This document shows positions 21,882-32,101 of a stretch of 64,000 nt of DNA, one piece after another (positions within the stretch are counted from its first letter, which is position 1; each line of letters begins with the position of its first letter). The translations under genes were made by a program, and so were the position numbers. Below the pieces are notes generated by a model. It ran no database searches, was not told the DNA's origin, and was given only the letters and a program-made list of their open reading frames with translations. This stretch comes from Rutpela maculata. Its lineage: Eukaryota > Arthropoda > Insecta > Coleoptera > Cerambycidae. Where the stretch lies: positions 103,685,795 through 103,749,794 of the forward strand of contig OW386293.2 in assembly GCA_936432065.2 (NCBI GenBank), read 5' to 3'.

Positions 21882-22094
21882 CGCCTATTGCACACATACC
21901 GATTTTGGACGGCCGGTAAATAGTCGGCCGATATTTTAACATGAAACATTTCACACAAATCGTTATTTTCCGGTGGTGCTCATCAGTTCTCTTGTTGACA
22001 CCACTGGGCTGTAATGGATCGCGCGAAAATTGTAGCAGTGTGGTTGTACTATCGTCGTAAAAAAAGAAGAAGTCGTGTTCGCCTGCAATAGGCG
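21882..22094 (+). mobile_element. PIF/Harbinger-derived non-autonomous element H2
   Basis: 213-bp shorter relative of H1, ends CGCCTATTGCACACA and GCAATAGGCG, flanked by TTA 21879-21881 (shared with H1) and TTA 22095-22097. It keeps the same first ~85 bp of transposase sequence, then is joined directly to the right terminus. Confidence 0.85.
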
Positions 22095-22127
22095 TTACCC
22101 AACAAAACCGGAATGGGTTAGAGAATA

Positions 22128-22373
22128 TTGTTTAGGTATTATGCAAATTATGAAAATACCTACTTTCTGTATATTGTTGCCCTAATCTGGGCACGCTAAT
22201 ATACTAGTTAGGTAAATACTTTAAAACACTCATTATTGGAGAACCAATCAAAACAAATACTCTTCTAGCTAATACTGACGAAGTGTTAAATTACATGATA
22301 GGATTCTTAGCATTTTAAAGAAAAAAAAATATATTGAAATTACTTAAATCATTCATTTACATTTAGTCATTCA
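22128..22373 (+). repeat. single-subunit copy of the 692-bp repeat family
   Basis: Matches the first ~240-bp subunit at 45268-45520, starting TTAGAGAATATT and including CCTACTTTCTGTATATTG. Confidence 0.85.
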
Positions 22374-22479
22374 TACCGGAATGGGCTCACACGAAAAACA
22401 GGGATCTGATAGCTTCGTTTCCTACCTATTTAGAGGTTCCACAATAACCATAATCGGCTTCAAATAGCTTAACAAACCA

Positions 22480-22941
22480 TCAGTCACTTCTAAACTTTAA
22501 GACTTTCCAGCATAATCCCCAAAAGTGAATATCTTGATGTTTAAAAAAAAAAACAGTCAGAAAAATCTCGTCTGAACGGCGGAACGACGCGCTACCCAAA
22601 TGAACAAGAATACCACGTTTTCTTTTCCGGTCAACCACATTTTCTCGAGCACCAATCACAGCTTGCCATTTCATTAGGAACCTACCCATAATTATTCTTC
22701 GCGTACTAATGTATAAATACACAGAAAATAGTCCTAACCATAGAATGATTAAAGCAATTCTTAAAATAGAGACTAATAAGCATAAAACCCATGATCGAAC
22801 CATATCTACAATAAAAATAAATAAAACTAGGATTAATAATTTAAATGCCATACATTTTCCTCCATAACCAATGTTGGTAACACTTTTCCTCAAACTGAAA
22901 TATGACAGCTGACAAAAAGGAATAATAAAAAGGTCTACCAA
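22480..22941 (-). CDS. hypothetical membrane-anchored ORF
   Basis: The open frame runs to a stop at 22480; the first ATG that gives a sensible N-terminus is 22851-22849. From there two hydrophobic segments (LLILVLFIFIV and LLVSILRIALIILWLGLFSV) are followed by a basic, soluble stretch with KWQAVIGARENVVDRKRKR. I do not recognise the family. It is not simple sequence and has no matching repeat in the window, so it could be an exon of a small membrane protein or a chance AT-rich frame. No promoter, splice site or poly(A) signal could be tied to it. Confidence 0.25.
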   Translation of the reverse strand: MVDLFIIPFCQLSYFSLRKSVTNIGYGGKCMAFKLLILVLFIFIVDMVRSWVLCLLVSILRIALIILWLGLFSVYLYISTRRIIMGRFLMKWQAVIGARENVVDRKRKRGILVHLGSASFRRSDEIFLTVFFFKHQDIHFWGLCWKVLKFRSD

Positions 22942-23596
22942 GCTTATTTATTTAAATAAATAAATAAGAACTCGTTAACTACACGTAAGAGAGTGTGGTT
23001 TTGTTGTAACTACTAGAAGTGTAACTAAATCCTTTTTCCAGCCTATACGCCCTGAAATGTGTATATTTGCCTACACTTACAGGCATTCCCAAAGATGTTT
23101 ACACACTTTGTCGGACCGAATTCCAGAGAAAATAGCAAGGAAAAATAATAGGATTAGCTCAATCCAACAGTAAGTCATACAATATAAACTCCCCCTGGTA
23201 GCCATTACTAACTTGTGATTTGTTTATCGTTTTAGGTTAGGCAGCCAAAATACCTCCTGCCAGCAACCAAAGGAAAAATACATAAAATAAACACTATTAT
23301 AACCCTCCAGATATGACAAATCCATGAACCTAAATTATAATGATTCTATGAAATAAAACCCATAGGTAACAAGAAGGTTTCCAGAGTATTTTTATTTAAC
23401 CAACGATACACAAACAAGTTACCTTCTCTATCCACTTTGCTATCAACAAAAGTAAAGAAGCAAATAGAAATACCCCTTTCCTCAGATATCAACTAAAACA
23501 TTTAAAAAAACAAACGTAGCCTCACTCATTTTTAAATTTACATCCGCATATACAATTATAAGATCGGAACCTAATTTAACGTTACAAATTCTAACG
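22942..23596. other. intergenic, nothing recognised
   Basis: AT-rich; no open frame or repeat end recognised. Confidence 0.45.
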
Positions 23597-24696
23597 GGGG
23601 AAACCATTCTTTAGCCATTTCGCATTATTTTCGGAATGTTTTGTCATTCAGGGAGGGGGCGGCTCCTGGTCAAAAGATACTCGGTTTATGAATGTTCCCT
23701 GTAATAAACTCGATCTGTCAAGCCCTCACAAGCATAGTAGGGAAAAATCGGAACAAGGGGTAGTTTTTTCCCATTTGGGGGTAGTTTCAGAAGAGAGGAG
23801 GGGAATATTGTGTTCCTCGCCTCGATAACGGGGGGAATCGTTCTTCAACCCTTTCACAGTATTTTCCGAATGTTTTGTCATTCAGGGAGGGAGTGGTTAC
23901 AACCCTCGGGTTTGTTTTGGCGTCTCCTGATTAAAAGATGTTCGATTTATCAATATTCCCTGTAAAAACCCTGATCTGCCAAGCCCTCACAAGCGTAGCA
24001 CGGAAAAATCATTTTCATTTAGGGGTAGTTCCAGAAAAGTGGGGACAAGTATTGCAATTATTGTTACTCGCTCTAGAAAACTGGAGGAAACCGTAAAAAC
24101 CCTGATGTCAAGCCAGTGGCGGCTGGTGAAATTTCAGTTCATTGTATTTTAGTTAATAATAAAAATATTTTCATAAACTCCAAAACGTATTGTTGTATTT
24201 TTATGAAAAGTCAAATGCATGACAATAAAAAACAAATAAATAAACAGAAGTCCCTAGACCAGGGGAGGTTACCGAATTTTTAAAAAAAATTTTCGCAAAC
24301 TGTTTTTTCAAAATGTTTTAGAGGTCATTATAATCTTGGAGCATAATGTATTCCGTGGGATTTTTTGTGAAGGGAAGGTGCGACTATGTGGGATCTCTTT
24401 ATTATATGCTAGATAATGGTGTAGTACCGGGTGTTTACCTAGAATTACGCTGTTTGGTTTTAATGGCGTTATACATCCAAGATGGCCGCCATGCGAGACA
24501 TTTATTCTTTACATCAAGAATAACTCCTTCCAGAGTACTCATACGCAAAATCTGCATAAAACATTTTCTGTTCTACATGAGCCAAAGAACAAATTTAGTT
24601 GTTATCAATTTTTTCGTATCTGTTACCATTTAAGAGTTACACGCCAGTTTGATCACATAACACAAATTTATTAGTATATATTTATTGCCTAGCCTA

Positions 24697-26472
24697 TCTG
24701 ACTTTCAACGGATTATAAACTGTGTATTTTGTGTCAAGGTAAAAGTAAATTACCTCTTGTTAATGCATTGGAGGTTGAAAAACTTCTACAGTGTTTGAAA
24801 CAAAGAGAAGCATGGTTGGATCCAGAGTATATGTATACTAGTAGTCAAATCGGGAATTTAAGTGTACAACAGCTACAAGACTTCAATGCAAAATGGTATA
24901 AAGAATGTTTAAAAAACTGACTCATACGACAAACATGGATAGAAGCAAAAAACTTTTTGAAAAAGGAAAGCGTTGTGAGCCTACGGATGATTTAGAAGCG
25001 AGTACCAGCAGTGACAAGGCAACACATTACGATCTAAAACACCCGCATATAACAAAAAAAAACTGTTTTTTTGTGATGAAGGAGAGAAAAGCAAAAAGAG
25101 ACTGTATTGCATAGCAACAGACCAAAGCGGCGAGCGTCTTAAGTTAGCCGTCCAACGCTCTAATAGTGAAATATTGAAAGTGCACTTGAGTGACTGCACA
25201 GATCCTGGAGATGCCCATGCAAGAGATATACATACACTATCACGTTATGATGAAACCCACTTAATTTTCGACACATACAGAGAAAATTCACTAAAATCTT
25301 CTATGCGTAAGAAAGGGACTGGCAACCCACAACCAGTCCACTACAAGATCAGTGATACAACGTACATTGGGAACACATCTATGAAGTCATTGTTATCTCA
25401 TGTCATGACTAAAGATGAGTTAACAGCTTATTTGTCCGAGAAAGCAATACAATATGCAACTGGAAGAACCAAGTGTTTATTTGTATCTTGCAGGGAAACA
25501 GCAAAGTGTTCAATGGGGATTGAAACAGATGAACTGAAAAACAGTCATGAGGAGGCAGATACAAAAATAATTTTGCATTCCATGTTCGCCTGTCGTCGCG
25601 GTGCTACACAGCTTCATATTTACTAACCTGATACAGATGTTTTCATACTTACTTTATGGTGGTATAAGTTCCTTCCACTGAACACTACGTTTGTAACTGG
25701 AGTTGGCCAAAATCAAAGAATCATCAATCTCAGCAAAGTAACCGATTCCCTGGGCTCAAAGAAAACTTCAGCATTATTAGGTCTGCGTGCATTATCCGGA
25801 AGTGACACCACAGGGACTTTGGCAAAGAAAGCGAAAACCCCCTTTTGGAAAATCTTCAGTAAAGCAGATGATGACATTTTCGAAGCTGTAAGCAAACTTG
25901 GAAGCTTGGAAAATTTTCTTGATACAGATAGACTATTAATAGAAAAGTTCATATGTCAAGTCTATGTTCCTGGCACAAATATATCAGACATTGGAGAACT
26001 GAGGTGATGGATGTTCACAAAGAAAGAAACTCAAGGAGAAAACTTGCCACCAACAAGAGCATCACTGATGCCATATGTTGATGGAGTTCGTTATCAAACC
26101 ATAGAATGGTGCCCTGCTGACCAGCCCTACCCTAATCTGCCTTCGTCATTAAACTTCGGCTGGGAACTAAAAAACGACCATTATTGTCCTGTTATGTGTA
26201 TGCTACCATGTGCTCCAGAGACAGTTCTTCAACTTAGTCGGCGATCTTGTGTTATGAGAAAATGTGCTCCACCATGCAAATGTCTTTCCCAAGATCTGAA
26301 GTACACAGAACTATTTGTGTGTGGAGGAGACGAAGATATGTGTGACAACTGTGATGAGCATACAAGGCATGAAGATTCATCTCTGGCTGATGGAACCCAT
26401 CCAAGGCCAAAAATTGGGAAGAAAAAAAAAGATTCATCTAATGACTTAGATGGTGATGATACATTGTTTTGA
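24697..26472 (+). pseudogene. zinc-finger / PIN-XPG-like nuclease family protein with CXC tail, broken
   Basis: This belongs, as far as I can tell, to a large uncharacterised metazoan family often found in many copies. Blocks: an N-terminal CILCQGKSK...WYKECLK zinc-binding region (24718-24920); a second FFCDEGE motif (25066-25090) with a one-base change in the T-run; HLIFDTYRENSLK and DTTYIGN (25250-25380); HEEADTKIILHS (25546-25590); PDTDVFIL just after a TAA at 25624; RALSGSDTTG (25785-25815); then PCAPETVLQL and a Cys-rich tail (26200-26380). The acidic EADT/DTD/GSDTTG set resembles PIN/XPG-type nuclease cores. 25174-26472 is one frame with only two stops (25624, 26005). The middle of the protein seems deleted near 25240. 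Function as a transposase is inferred only from its place between TIRs. Confidence 0.6.
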
Positions 26473-26510
26473 AGAGAATAATAATATAGTATCATTTAAT
26501 ATTGTTTTTC

Positions 26511-26558
26511 GCCGATTGACAGCAAAGTATTAACTTTGCTGACTAATGTCAATCAGCA
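26511..26558. repeat. hairpin downstream of the carried gene
   Basis: CAGCAAAGT and ACTTTGCTG pair around a short loop, and ATTGACAGCAAAG recurs inverted as TCAATCAGCAAAG-like sequence. It lies ~40 bp after the stop codon, inside the transposon. Confidence 0.5.
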
Positions 26559-27440
26559 AAGTGTCACTTTCAAAGTTATTGGTCGTCAGTACAAGTAAAT
26601 ATTTGACACTTTTTGGTAATATTTATTAAGAAACAGTAATTAAATAACATTTCCAACAGACATTTAGTTATTATTACCATTTACAGTAAAATGAGTACAA
26701 TTTTGTATGAGGATCTTTCTTTCTCCTCTTCTCCTACCTTTCTACTAACATTGATTATATTACTAGTTTGATTTGCGTCAGTATTAGTTACTGCAATTTT
26801 TTAAATTTTTTTCGCAAATACTAGTTTTGCTTGCTACTGAGTCCTCAATGTACCCCTCGGCTGCAGTTGCAATTCTAAGGTAAACACCCGGTACTACACC
26901 ATTATCTAGCATATTAGAAAGAGATTCCACCTAGTTGCACCTTCCCTTCACAAAAAATCCCACGGAGTAGGTAAATGCGCATTATGCTCCTCAACTATTA
27001 GAGAAAGTACTTCTCTAGATGTTATTTCCTATATTTCGTATGGGTCCCATGAGCCACAGACGAAAAAAATATATTGAAATTTCACCAGCCGCCACTGTGT
27101 CAAGCTCTCATAAGCTTAATACGGAAAAATCAGAATAAGGTGTAGTTTTTTTTCATTTAGTTCCAAAAGAGTGAGGGAAAGTATCGCAATTATCGTGTTA
27201 CTCGCCCTCGAAAACTGGAGGAAACCGTTCTTTAGCCCTTTCGCAGTATTTTTGGAATGTTTTGTCATTCAGGGAGGGGGTTGTTCCAACTCCCGAGAGT
27301 TGTCTTGGCATCTCCTGGTCAAAAGATACTCAACTTATCAATATTTCTTGTAATAACACCAATCTGTCAAACCCTCACAAGGGAAAAATCAGAACAAAGG
27401 GAAGTAGTAGTTTTTTGGAGGGGGAAAAGTACACCACCAT

Positions 27441-27979
27441 AATTTCCATGGTACGATAGAACATTGGGAGTATGTGACAAGAGCCATTTAAACGATTCAG
27501 AAGTTTCATTTCCACGCGTGTCGTGAAACAGTGAAACATATATTTTTGACATGATATTTGGAATCAACGGTCCAAAAAACATAAGGACAGATGTCTTTCA
27601 CCTATGGAAAAAATTTTTTTTTGTGTGTTAAATAACACATTTAAATGACTTTTGGTGAGGAGGGCTGAAGGGGTGAATTTGGTTTTTTCTCTTCTTTTTC
27701 TATTTAGTTATCGAAACTTAGTATTTTAAGAGAATTTCCTGCAAAAGAATAACCTCTTGTAGTTCTAATTCTAGTGGCAAGTTCTAATATCAATTCCAAT
27801 GTCACCCCCAAATAAGTGTTGTTTTTTAATGTGTTCCCGAGATTTTTCGCCAAAACGGGTGACGGATTCGTTTTCACCTCTCCGAAATTAGTAAAAAAAA
27901 GATAGCTTCCACACTTTATCACGGATGGGCCAGAAAAGCCCATTTTTTAATATTGTTCTTTCTAAGAATCGTTGGTAAA
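27441..27979. other. intergenic with an inverted dispersed repeat
   Basis: 27711-27960 matches 19998-20180 in opposite orientation and includes an open frame on the minus strand (27943-27704) that I do not recognise. The rest is AT-rich. Confidence 0.5.
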
Positions 27980-28369
27980 ACTAGAAGTGCAAGATGTTTT
28001 ATACAATAGGTACTATGCGCATAACATTAGCTCAGGTCAAATTATTATTGTATTCCTCTCAAATGCGATTAATATTGTTAGAAGAGTACATTGCATTTGG
28101 TCGGCACACTTCTAAATCCGCAAATATCGCTCACAGCGAAAAAATCACTTTGTATTTGTGAACAAATTTTGAGCAACCTTTAGAATATCCGTCTGTCACT
28201 GTCTGTCCGTTCGTCCCATTTCTTGTAAGCATGATAACATATGAAAGAAATGTCTGATTCTATTGAAATTTTGACAGTAAGTTAGTGACAGCTAGAGGAC
28301 GGATTTTTTTTAATCCGATCAGTAAACGAAAAGTTATTAATAATTTGGTTTAAAAATTGAATAGAAATC
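27980..28369 (-). repeat. dispersed repeat family C, partial copy
   Basis: Inverted relative of 41040-41336 plus 42763-42870. Shared marks are GAGTATATTGCATTTGATCG-like sequence, the TGTCTGTCCGT run and TTTCTTGTAAGCA.GATAAC. This copy lacks the hAT-like insertion found in the 41-kb copy. Confidence 0.7.
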
Positions 28370-28377
28370 TTGTGAAA

Positions 28378-28726
28378 CAGTGCCGGCTCGTCAGCAGTGG
28401 CGGCTCGTCAGGAGAGGCAGAGGAGGCCGAGCCTTTCTTTGGAAGAAGCAGCATATCTTCCAATCTTCCAAATTATTATATTTTACTTGTAGAAATGTAC
28501 AAATTATAATCATATTGCAAGTTAATTGTCTTTCAAAATATCAAGCCTCCTCTGCAGACAATATCACGAGCAACCACTGCACGTCAGAGGAGGCAGGGGA
28601 GGCTGAGCCTCCTCTAGCAGCATATACAGGGATGGTGAGGAAATGTACAAATTGTAATCATATTGCAAGTTAATTGTCTTTTAAATATCAAGCCCCCTCT
28701 GCACAAAATATCACGAGCCTCCACTG
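28378..28726. mobile_element. 349-bp MITE, CAGTG ends, 8-bp target duplication
   Basis: TTGTGAAA occurs at 28370-28377 and 28727-28734. The left end CAGTGCCGGCTCGTCAG is immediately followed by a second, better end CAGTGGCGGCTCGTCAG at 28395; the right end read inward is CAGTGGAGGCTCGTG. Internally two related ~170-bp segments repeat (28400-28575 and 28580-28726). Confidence 0.85.
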
Positions 28727-28869
28727 TTGTGAAATATTATTTCCTATCATTATTTATTTATATATTTTACTAATATACATTTCATAATAATATAATATCC
28801 AACCGCCGAGATATGATTTTCACCTACGCTGATTATATAAAAAAAAATACGTCTAATGAAGTAATGAAC

Positions 28870-28930
28870 AGTGATGGCCTACTGGTTACAGCTTTGACTC
28901 GAAATCGAAAGGTCTAGGGTTCCAAACAAA
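28870..28930 (+). other. tRNA-like sequence (possible SINE head)
   Basis: GATGGCCTACTGGTTA resembles a pol III A box and, 25 bp later, GGTCTAGGGTTCCAAA resembles a B box. The full cloverleaf is not formed. It could be a decayed tRNA-derived SINE. Confidence 0.35.
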
Positions 28931-29342
28931 TATATGTGTAGTTACCTTATAACGTTGCAGTTACAGTTCTATAATAGTTTAGAACTATTGTTCTCGAATA
29001 GTTAACAGTGGAGTAATTCCAAGGTTTAATAAAAGTCAAGGCGAATAATTTCAATTTAACAAGATTTAATCAATATCAGACAACTATCAAAAGATGAGAG
29101 AAACACAGATATTAGTATTTATTTATAAATACGAAGTGATATCTCATTGTTACAATCTTTGAATCATAATAATATACAAATAACCTAATACGAAGTTTCA
29201 TTAAATCTACACCCAACAACCTTTATTATAATGAATAAATATTTATTGACAGTTCTTGAATAGAAAATCGTTCATGGCAAAGATAAAATATATTAACACA
29301 CGTCACTATAAATGAAATAATGCAACAGTTAATATGTCATTT

Positions 29343-29465
29343 GTCAGTTTGGCTGTCATTTTGACATCTAATTGATATCTGTCATTTTGGCATTTAATTA
29401 ATATGCGAGCTGTCACTTTGATATTTAATTGACATGACGCTTGTCACTTTGGCATTTAATTAAGA
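29343..29465. repeat. ~40-bp minisatellite, about 3-4 units
   Basis: Units of the form CTGTCATTTTGGCATTTAAT with variation repeat in tandem. Confidence 0.75.
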
Positions 29466-29546
29466 ACAGGATGCCTTAAAAATATCGGTAGATTAACCTC
29501 ACAAACAATTCCAGCATATGATAATGGTTGCTTATATAGTAATCAC

Positions 29547-29837
29547 CAAGGCTCGGGAGATTTATCTCTGTGACGTCAAAAACCAGGGTTGGCTCTAGGT
29601 TAGCGCGGAAATATTTCTATGCAAGTATGACACAATATACCTTACCTTGTACTTTTTTTTAGCGAATTTGATAATATCGGAAAGTTTATGACCATATTAA
29701 CTTTGGATATCACAGAATTCTCTAATAAAAGTACGAAGTAAGATATATTGTGTCATACTTGCATACAAATCGTTTCGCGCCGACCTAGAGCCAACCCTGA
29801 TTTAACCGTCACAGAGATAAATCTCTCCCGAGCCTTG
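29547..29837. mobile_element. 291-bp MITE with long TIRs
   Basis: Ends CAAGGCTCGGG and CCCGAGCCTTG are the start of inverted arms of ~110 bp (GATTTATCTCTGTGACG and complement; GTATGACACAATATACCTTAC-like sequence and its complement nearer the centre). TAATCAC flanks both sides (29540-29546 and 29839-29845), so the target duplication is 7 bp, or 8 bp with one mismatch. Confidence 0.85.
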
Positions 29838-30554
29838 CTAATCACAGATTCGGACGGTCTCGTATTATGGGACTTATGTCGGTCAGATCTAAACAATAAG
29901 TCAATATTACGTTATTCAGATTAGGTCAGATCTGAGTTTTAAACATCATTTGAGGTTAAGGTTCTTTACAGTATGATTCTCCGGATAAGAATGAATATCT
30001 GCATACTTCAGTGTGCGCTTGGCCGTCAGCCTTCCACTCTTGGGTGCTGGGGTTGATTTACAATAGGGTGTCTTTGCTCTGTGACCTACTAGTTTTTGGT
30101 TTGTTGATTTAAGTTAGTATGTTATTGGTTATAGATTAGTGTTTGGTATTCTGTTATTTTTGCTTATTTTGTTTGTTTTATTTTTTATCTCTTGTTTTAT
30201 TTTCTAGTGTTATGATTGTTTTGTTTTTGGCTTGAGTGCCTAGTGTTGTTTGCTTTGGATGCTATGGCTATTTTGGATGTTAAAAGTTTTTTTTTATTTT
30301 TTCCCCTGTTCGTTTGTATGGCTCTTTTATCTGATCTATTTTGTTTTAGGGTATTAATGGGGCTTTTTTCCAGCTTGTTTTATAATATTCGGTTCAGTGA
30401 CTCTATACAATTCAATTATAGTGTTAGTAAGGTTGGGGGCTATGGTGAGGGTTATCCAAACTCATAACAGGCGAATAAATAGTTAAGAGAAGGGCCCTTC
30501 AAGTATTGCTCATGTAGTAATGATAACCAGCAAATTATATTTATGGTTGACACT
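29838..30554. other. T-rich intergenic
   Basis: T-rich stretch (30080-30400) without a recognisable gene. Confidence 0.45.
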
Positions 30555-30565
30555 GTACAAATATT

Positions 30566-32090
30566 GTTGTAGATTGTTTAATGGGTCCCTGGGCCCCGAG
30601 TTGGCCTTTGTTCACCTCGACCTAAACTAGTTGTTGCTCAGATTTTTTGCAAAGCTTGTGATTTTCCTGGGAGCTAATTTTCCTATGTCTTCAGGTGTTA
30701 ATTTCGCCTGTTCTAGGTACTTTAACCTAATGCGGATTAGTACCTTGCATTCACAAAGTATATGTTCCGCAATCTCAGTTGCAACTTCACAGTATCTGCA
30801 TTTGTCATCCTCTGCCATGCCCATGTTCTTGAGATAATATCTCAAGGGGCAATGGCCAGTTAGAAGGCCTGTGATCAGCCTTAGGTCGGACTTTTCAAGT
30901 TCGAAAAGCCTTGTGGCATTCTTTGTTGAATAGGTAATAAACCTTCTCGCTTCTCTTTGGCCTGAAGTATTCCTCCAGTAGGACTTCTTTTGTTCCTTTT
31001 CCCATTTTTGGACCTCCTTTGTTATGTGTCCCTTAGATAAGCCACAGAACGGTTGGGGTCCAAAAAATGGGACTTCAGCCCCTTTACTTGCGAGGCTATC
31101 AACCAATTAGTCAATTAATTGCCTTCAATTCCCTCATGCCCTGGCACCCACATCAAGGCAATCTTGTTGTTTTTGTCAGTTGCTTCAGGGATTGTCTGCA
31201 TTCCCGGGCAATTTTAGACTCTAAGGTATAGGACCAGAGAGTCTTTAGTGCTCCCTGACTATCTGACTATCTGAAAATATATAGATCTTTGCCCTTCGAG
31301 TGTCTCTATTTAGACATTCCTGGGCACACTGATCTATAGTATGAATTTCTGCCTGGAAGATGGTTGGGGTGTTACCAAGGGCTTTAGATAGCCTGCATTT
31401 AGGCCCTGCTGTGATGTGTGACTTTTTCTTCAACCGCAGTACTTCGACCCTGCTCGCCTGATGGCTTTCAATCAGCACATCAAACGGGCAGTCAAAGTCA
31501 TGCTTGATTGGCATTGAGTCAGTGGGCTTGGTCATGGATTCGAATTGGATCAGCTCCAGAATCCTTAAGTGACCAACCGCCTGGTCTGAATTTAAGCACC
31601 TGATGCAGCCTTAAGGCACTAAGTGCTGCCTCCTTCCTTACATGCAAATACAGAGGAAGTAAGTCCAGTATTGCCTCCATAGCTGCTGTGGCGCATGGCT
31701 CCTGTGATCCCTAAACTGGCAAGGCGTTGCAATTTCTGCAACTTTCCTTGTGCTATTTTCTCTTCTGTTTTTGGCCACCATACACATGATGCGTAGGTAA
31801 CATGAGTCTGACAACAGAAAAGTAGGACCAATGTATCATTTTTGGCTTCAGACCAAGTCTTACCAAACAGCCCACGGCACGTCCAAATAACCATCGTTGC
31901 TTTGGTAAGTGTCCTTTCTAAATGTGAGTCCCAGGTAAGTTTTTGGTCCAGGATTACTCCTAGATACTTGACTTCACTGGAAAAATTCAATACTGTTCCA
32001 TTTAACATAGGTGCTCTCAAGTTTAGTTTTCTCCTTTTGGTGAATGGAACAATAACTGTTTTGCTCGGGTTGACACTAAGGCCCTCTGAC
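30566..32090 (-). mobile_element. 5'-truncated LOA/R1-like non-LTR retrotransposon
   Basis: GTACAAATATT at 30555-30565 and at 32091-32101 is an 11-bp target duplication. Between them the minus strand holds the end of an RT domain, an RNase H domain and a 3' tail without poly(A). Truncation falls inside the RT, as expected from incomplete target-primed reverse transcription. Confidence 0.85.
30627..32090 (-). pseudogene. RT end + RNase H polyprotein remnant
   Basis: The frame opens with GLSVNPSKTVIV and VKYLGVILDQKLTWDSHL (RT thumb boundary, about 32080-31920), then YASCVWWPKTEEK, equivalent to YASVVWWPA in the 52.6-kb element. RNase H follows with FQAEIHTIDQCAQE and IFSDSQ (about 31370-31260). 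A tandem 8-bp duplication (GACTATCT twice, near 31257-31272) shifts the frame at the catalytic SDSQ motif. The C-terminus (31106-30627) has a CCHC-type motif CRYCEVATEIAEHILCEC and ends at 30627. At least one other frame change lies between 31619 and 31535. Not functional. Confidence 0.8.
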
Positions 32091-32101
32091 GTACAAATAT
32101 T

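Larger units (their letters stand above)
24114..27097 (+). mobile_element. 2984-bp TIR transposon with 8-bp target duplication
   Basis: TGTCAAGC lies at 24106-24113 and at 27098-27105; the uninterrupted tandem repeat has this word once. The termini are perfect inverted repeats of 23 bp beginning CAGTGGCGGCTGGTG. Longer subterminal inverted blocks (24335-24470 against 26870-27000) include ACACCATTATCTAGCATA. An 8-bp duplication and CAGTG ends are typical of hAT elements, but the carried gene (24697-26472) is not a hAT transposase. Zisupton-like or another superfamily is possible. Confidence 0.8.
23597..27440 (+). repeat. ~234-bp tandem repeat, split by a transposon
   Basis: The phrase GGAATGTTTTGTCATTCAGG or a one-base variant occurs near 23632, 23866 and 27254, and CTGTCAAGCCCTCACAAGC-like sequence recurs between. 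The first two units (23597-24105) are spaced 234 bp apart. After the insertion at 24114-27097 the array continues at 27106-27440 with one partial and one fuller unit. Confidence 0.75.

Noticed and set aside
24114..27097. Intact host gene with CXC domain
   Set aside because: Stops, a T-run frame change, a missing middle and location between TIRs make a transposon-borne pseudogene more likely.
30000..30065. Possible tRNA-like segment (TTGGCCGTCAGCC and GGTGCTGGGGTTGATT)
   Set aside because: Box spacing and stems do not form a cloverleaf; weaker than the one at 28870.
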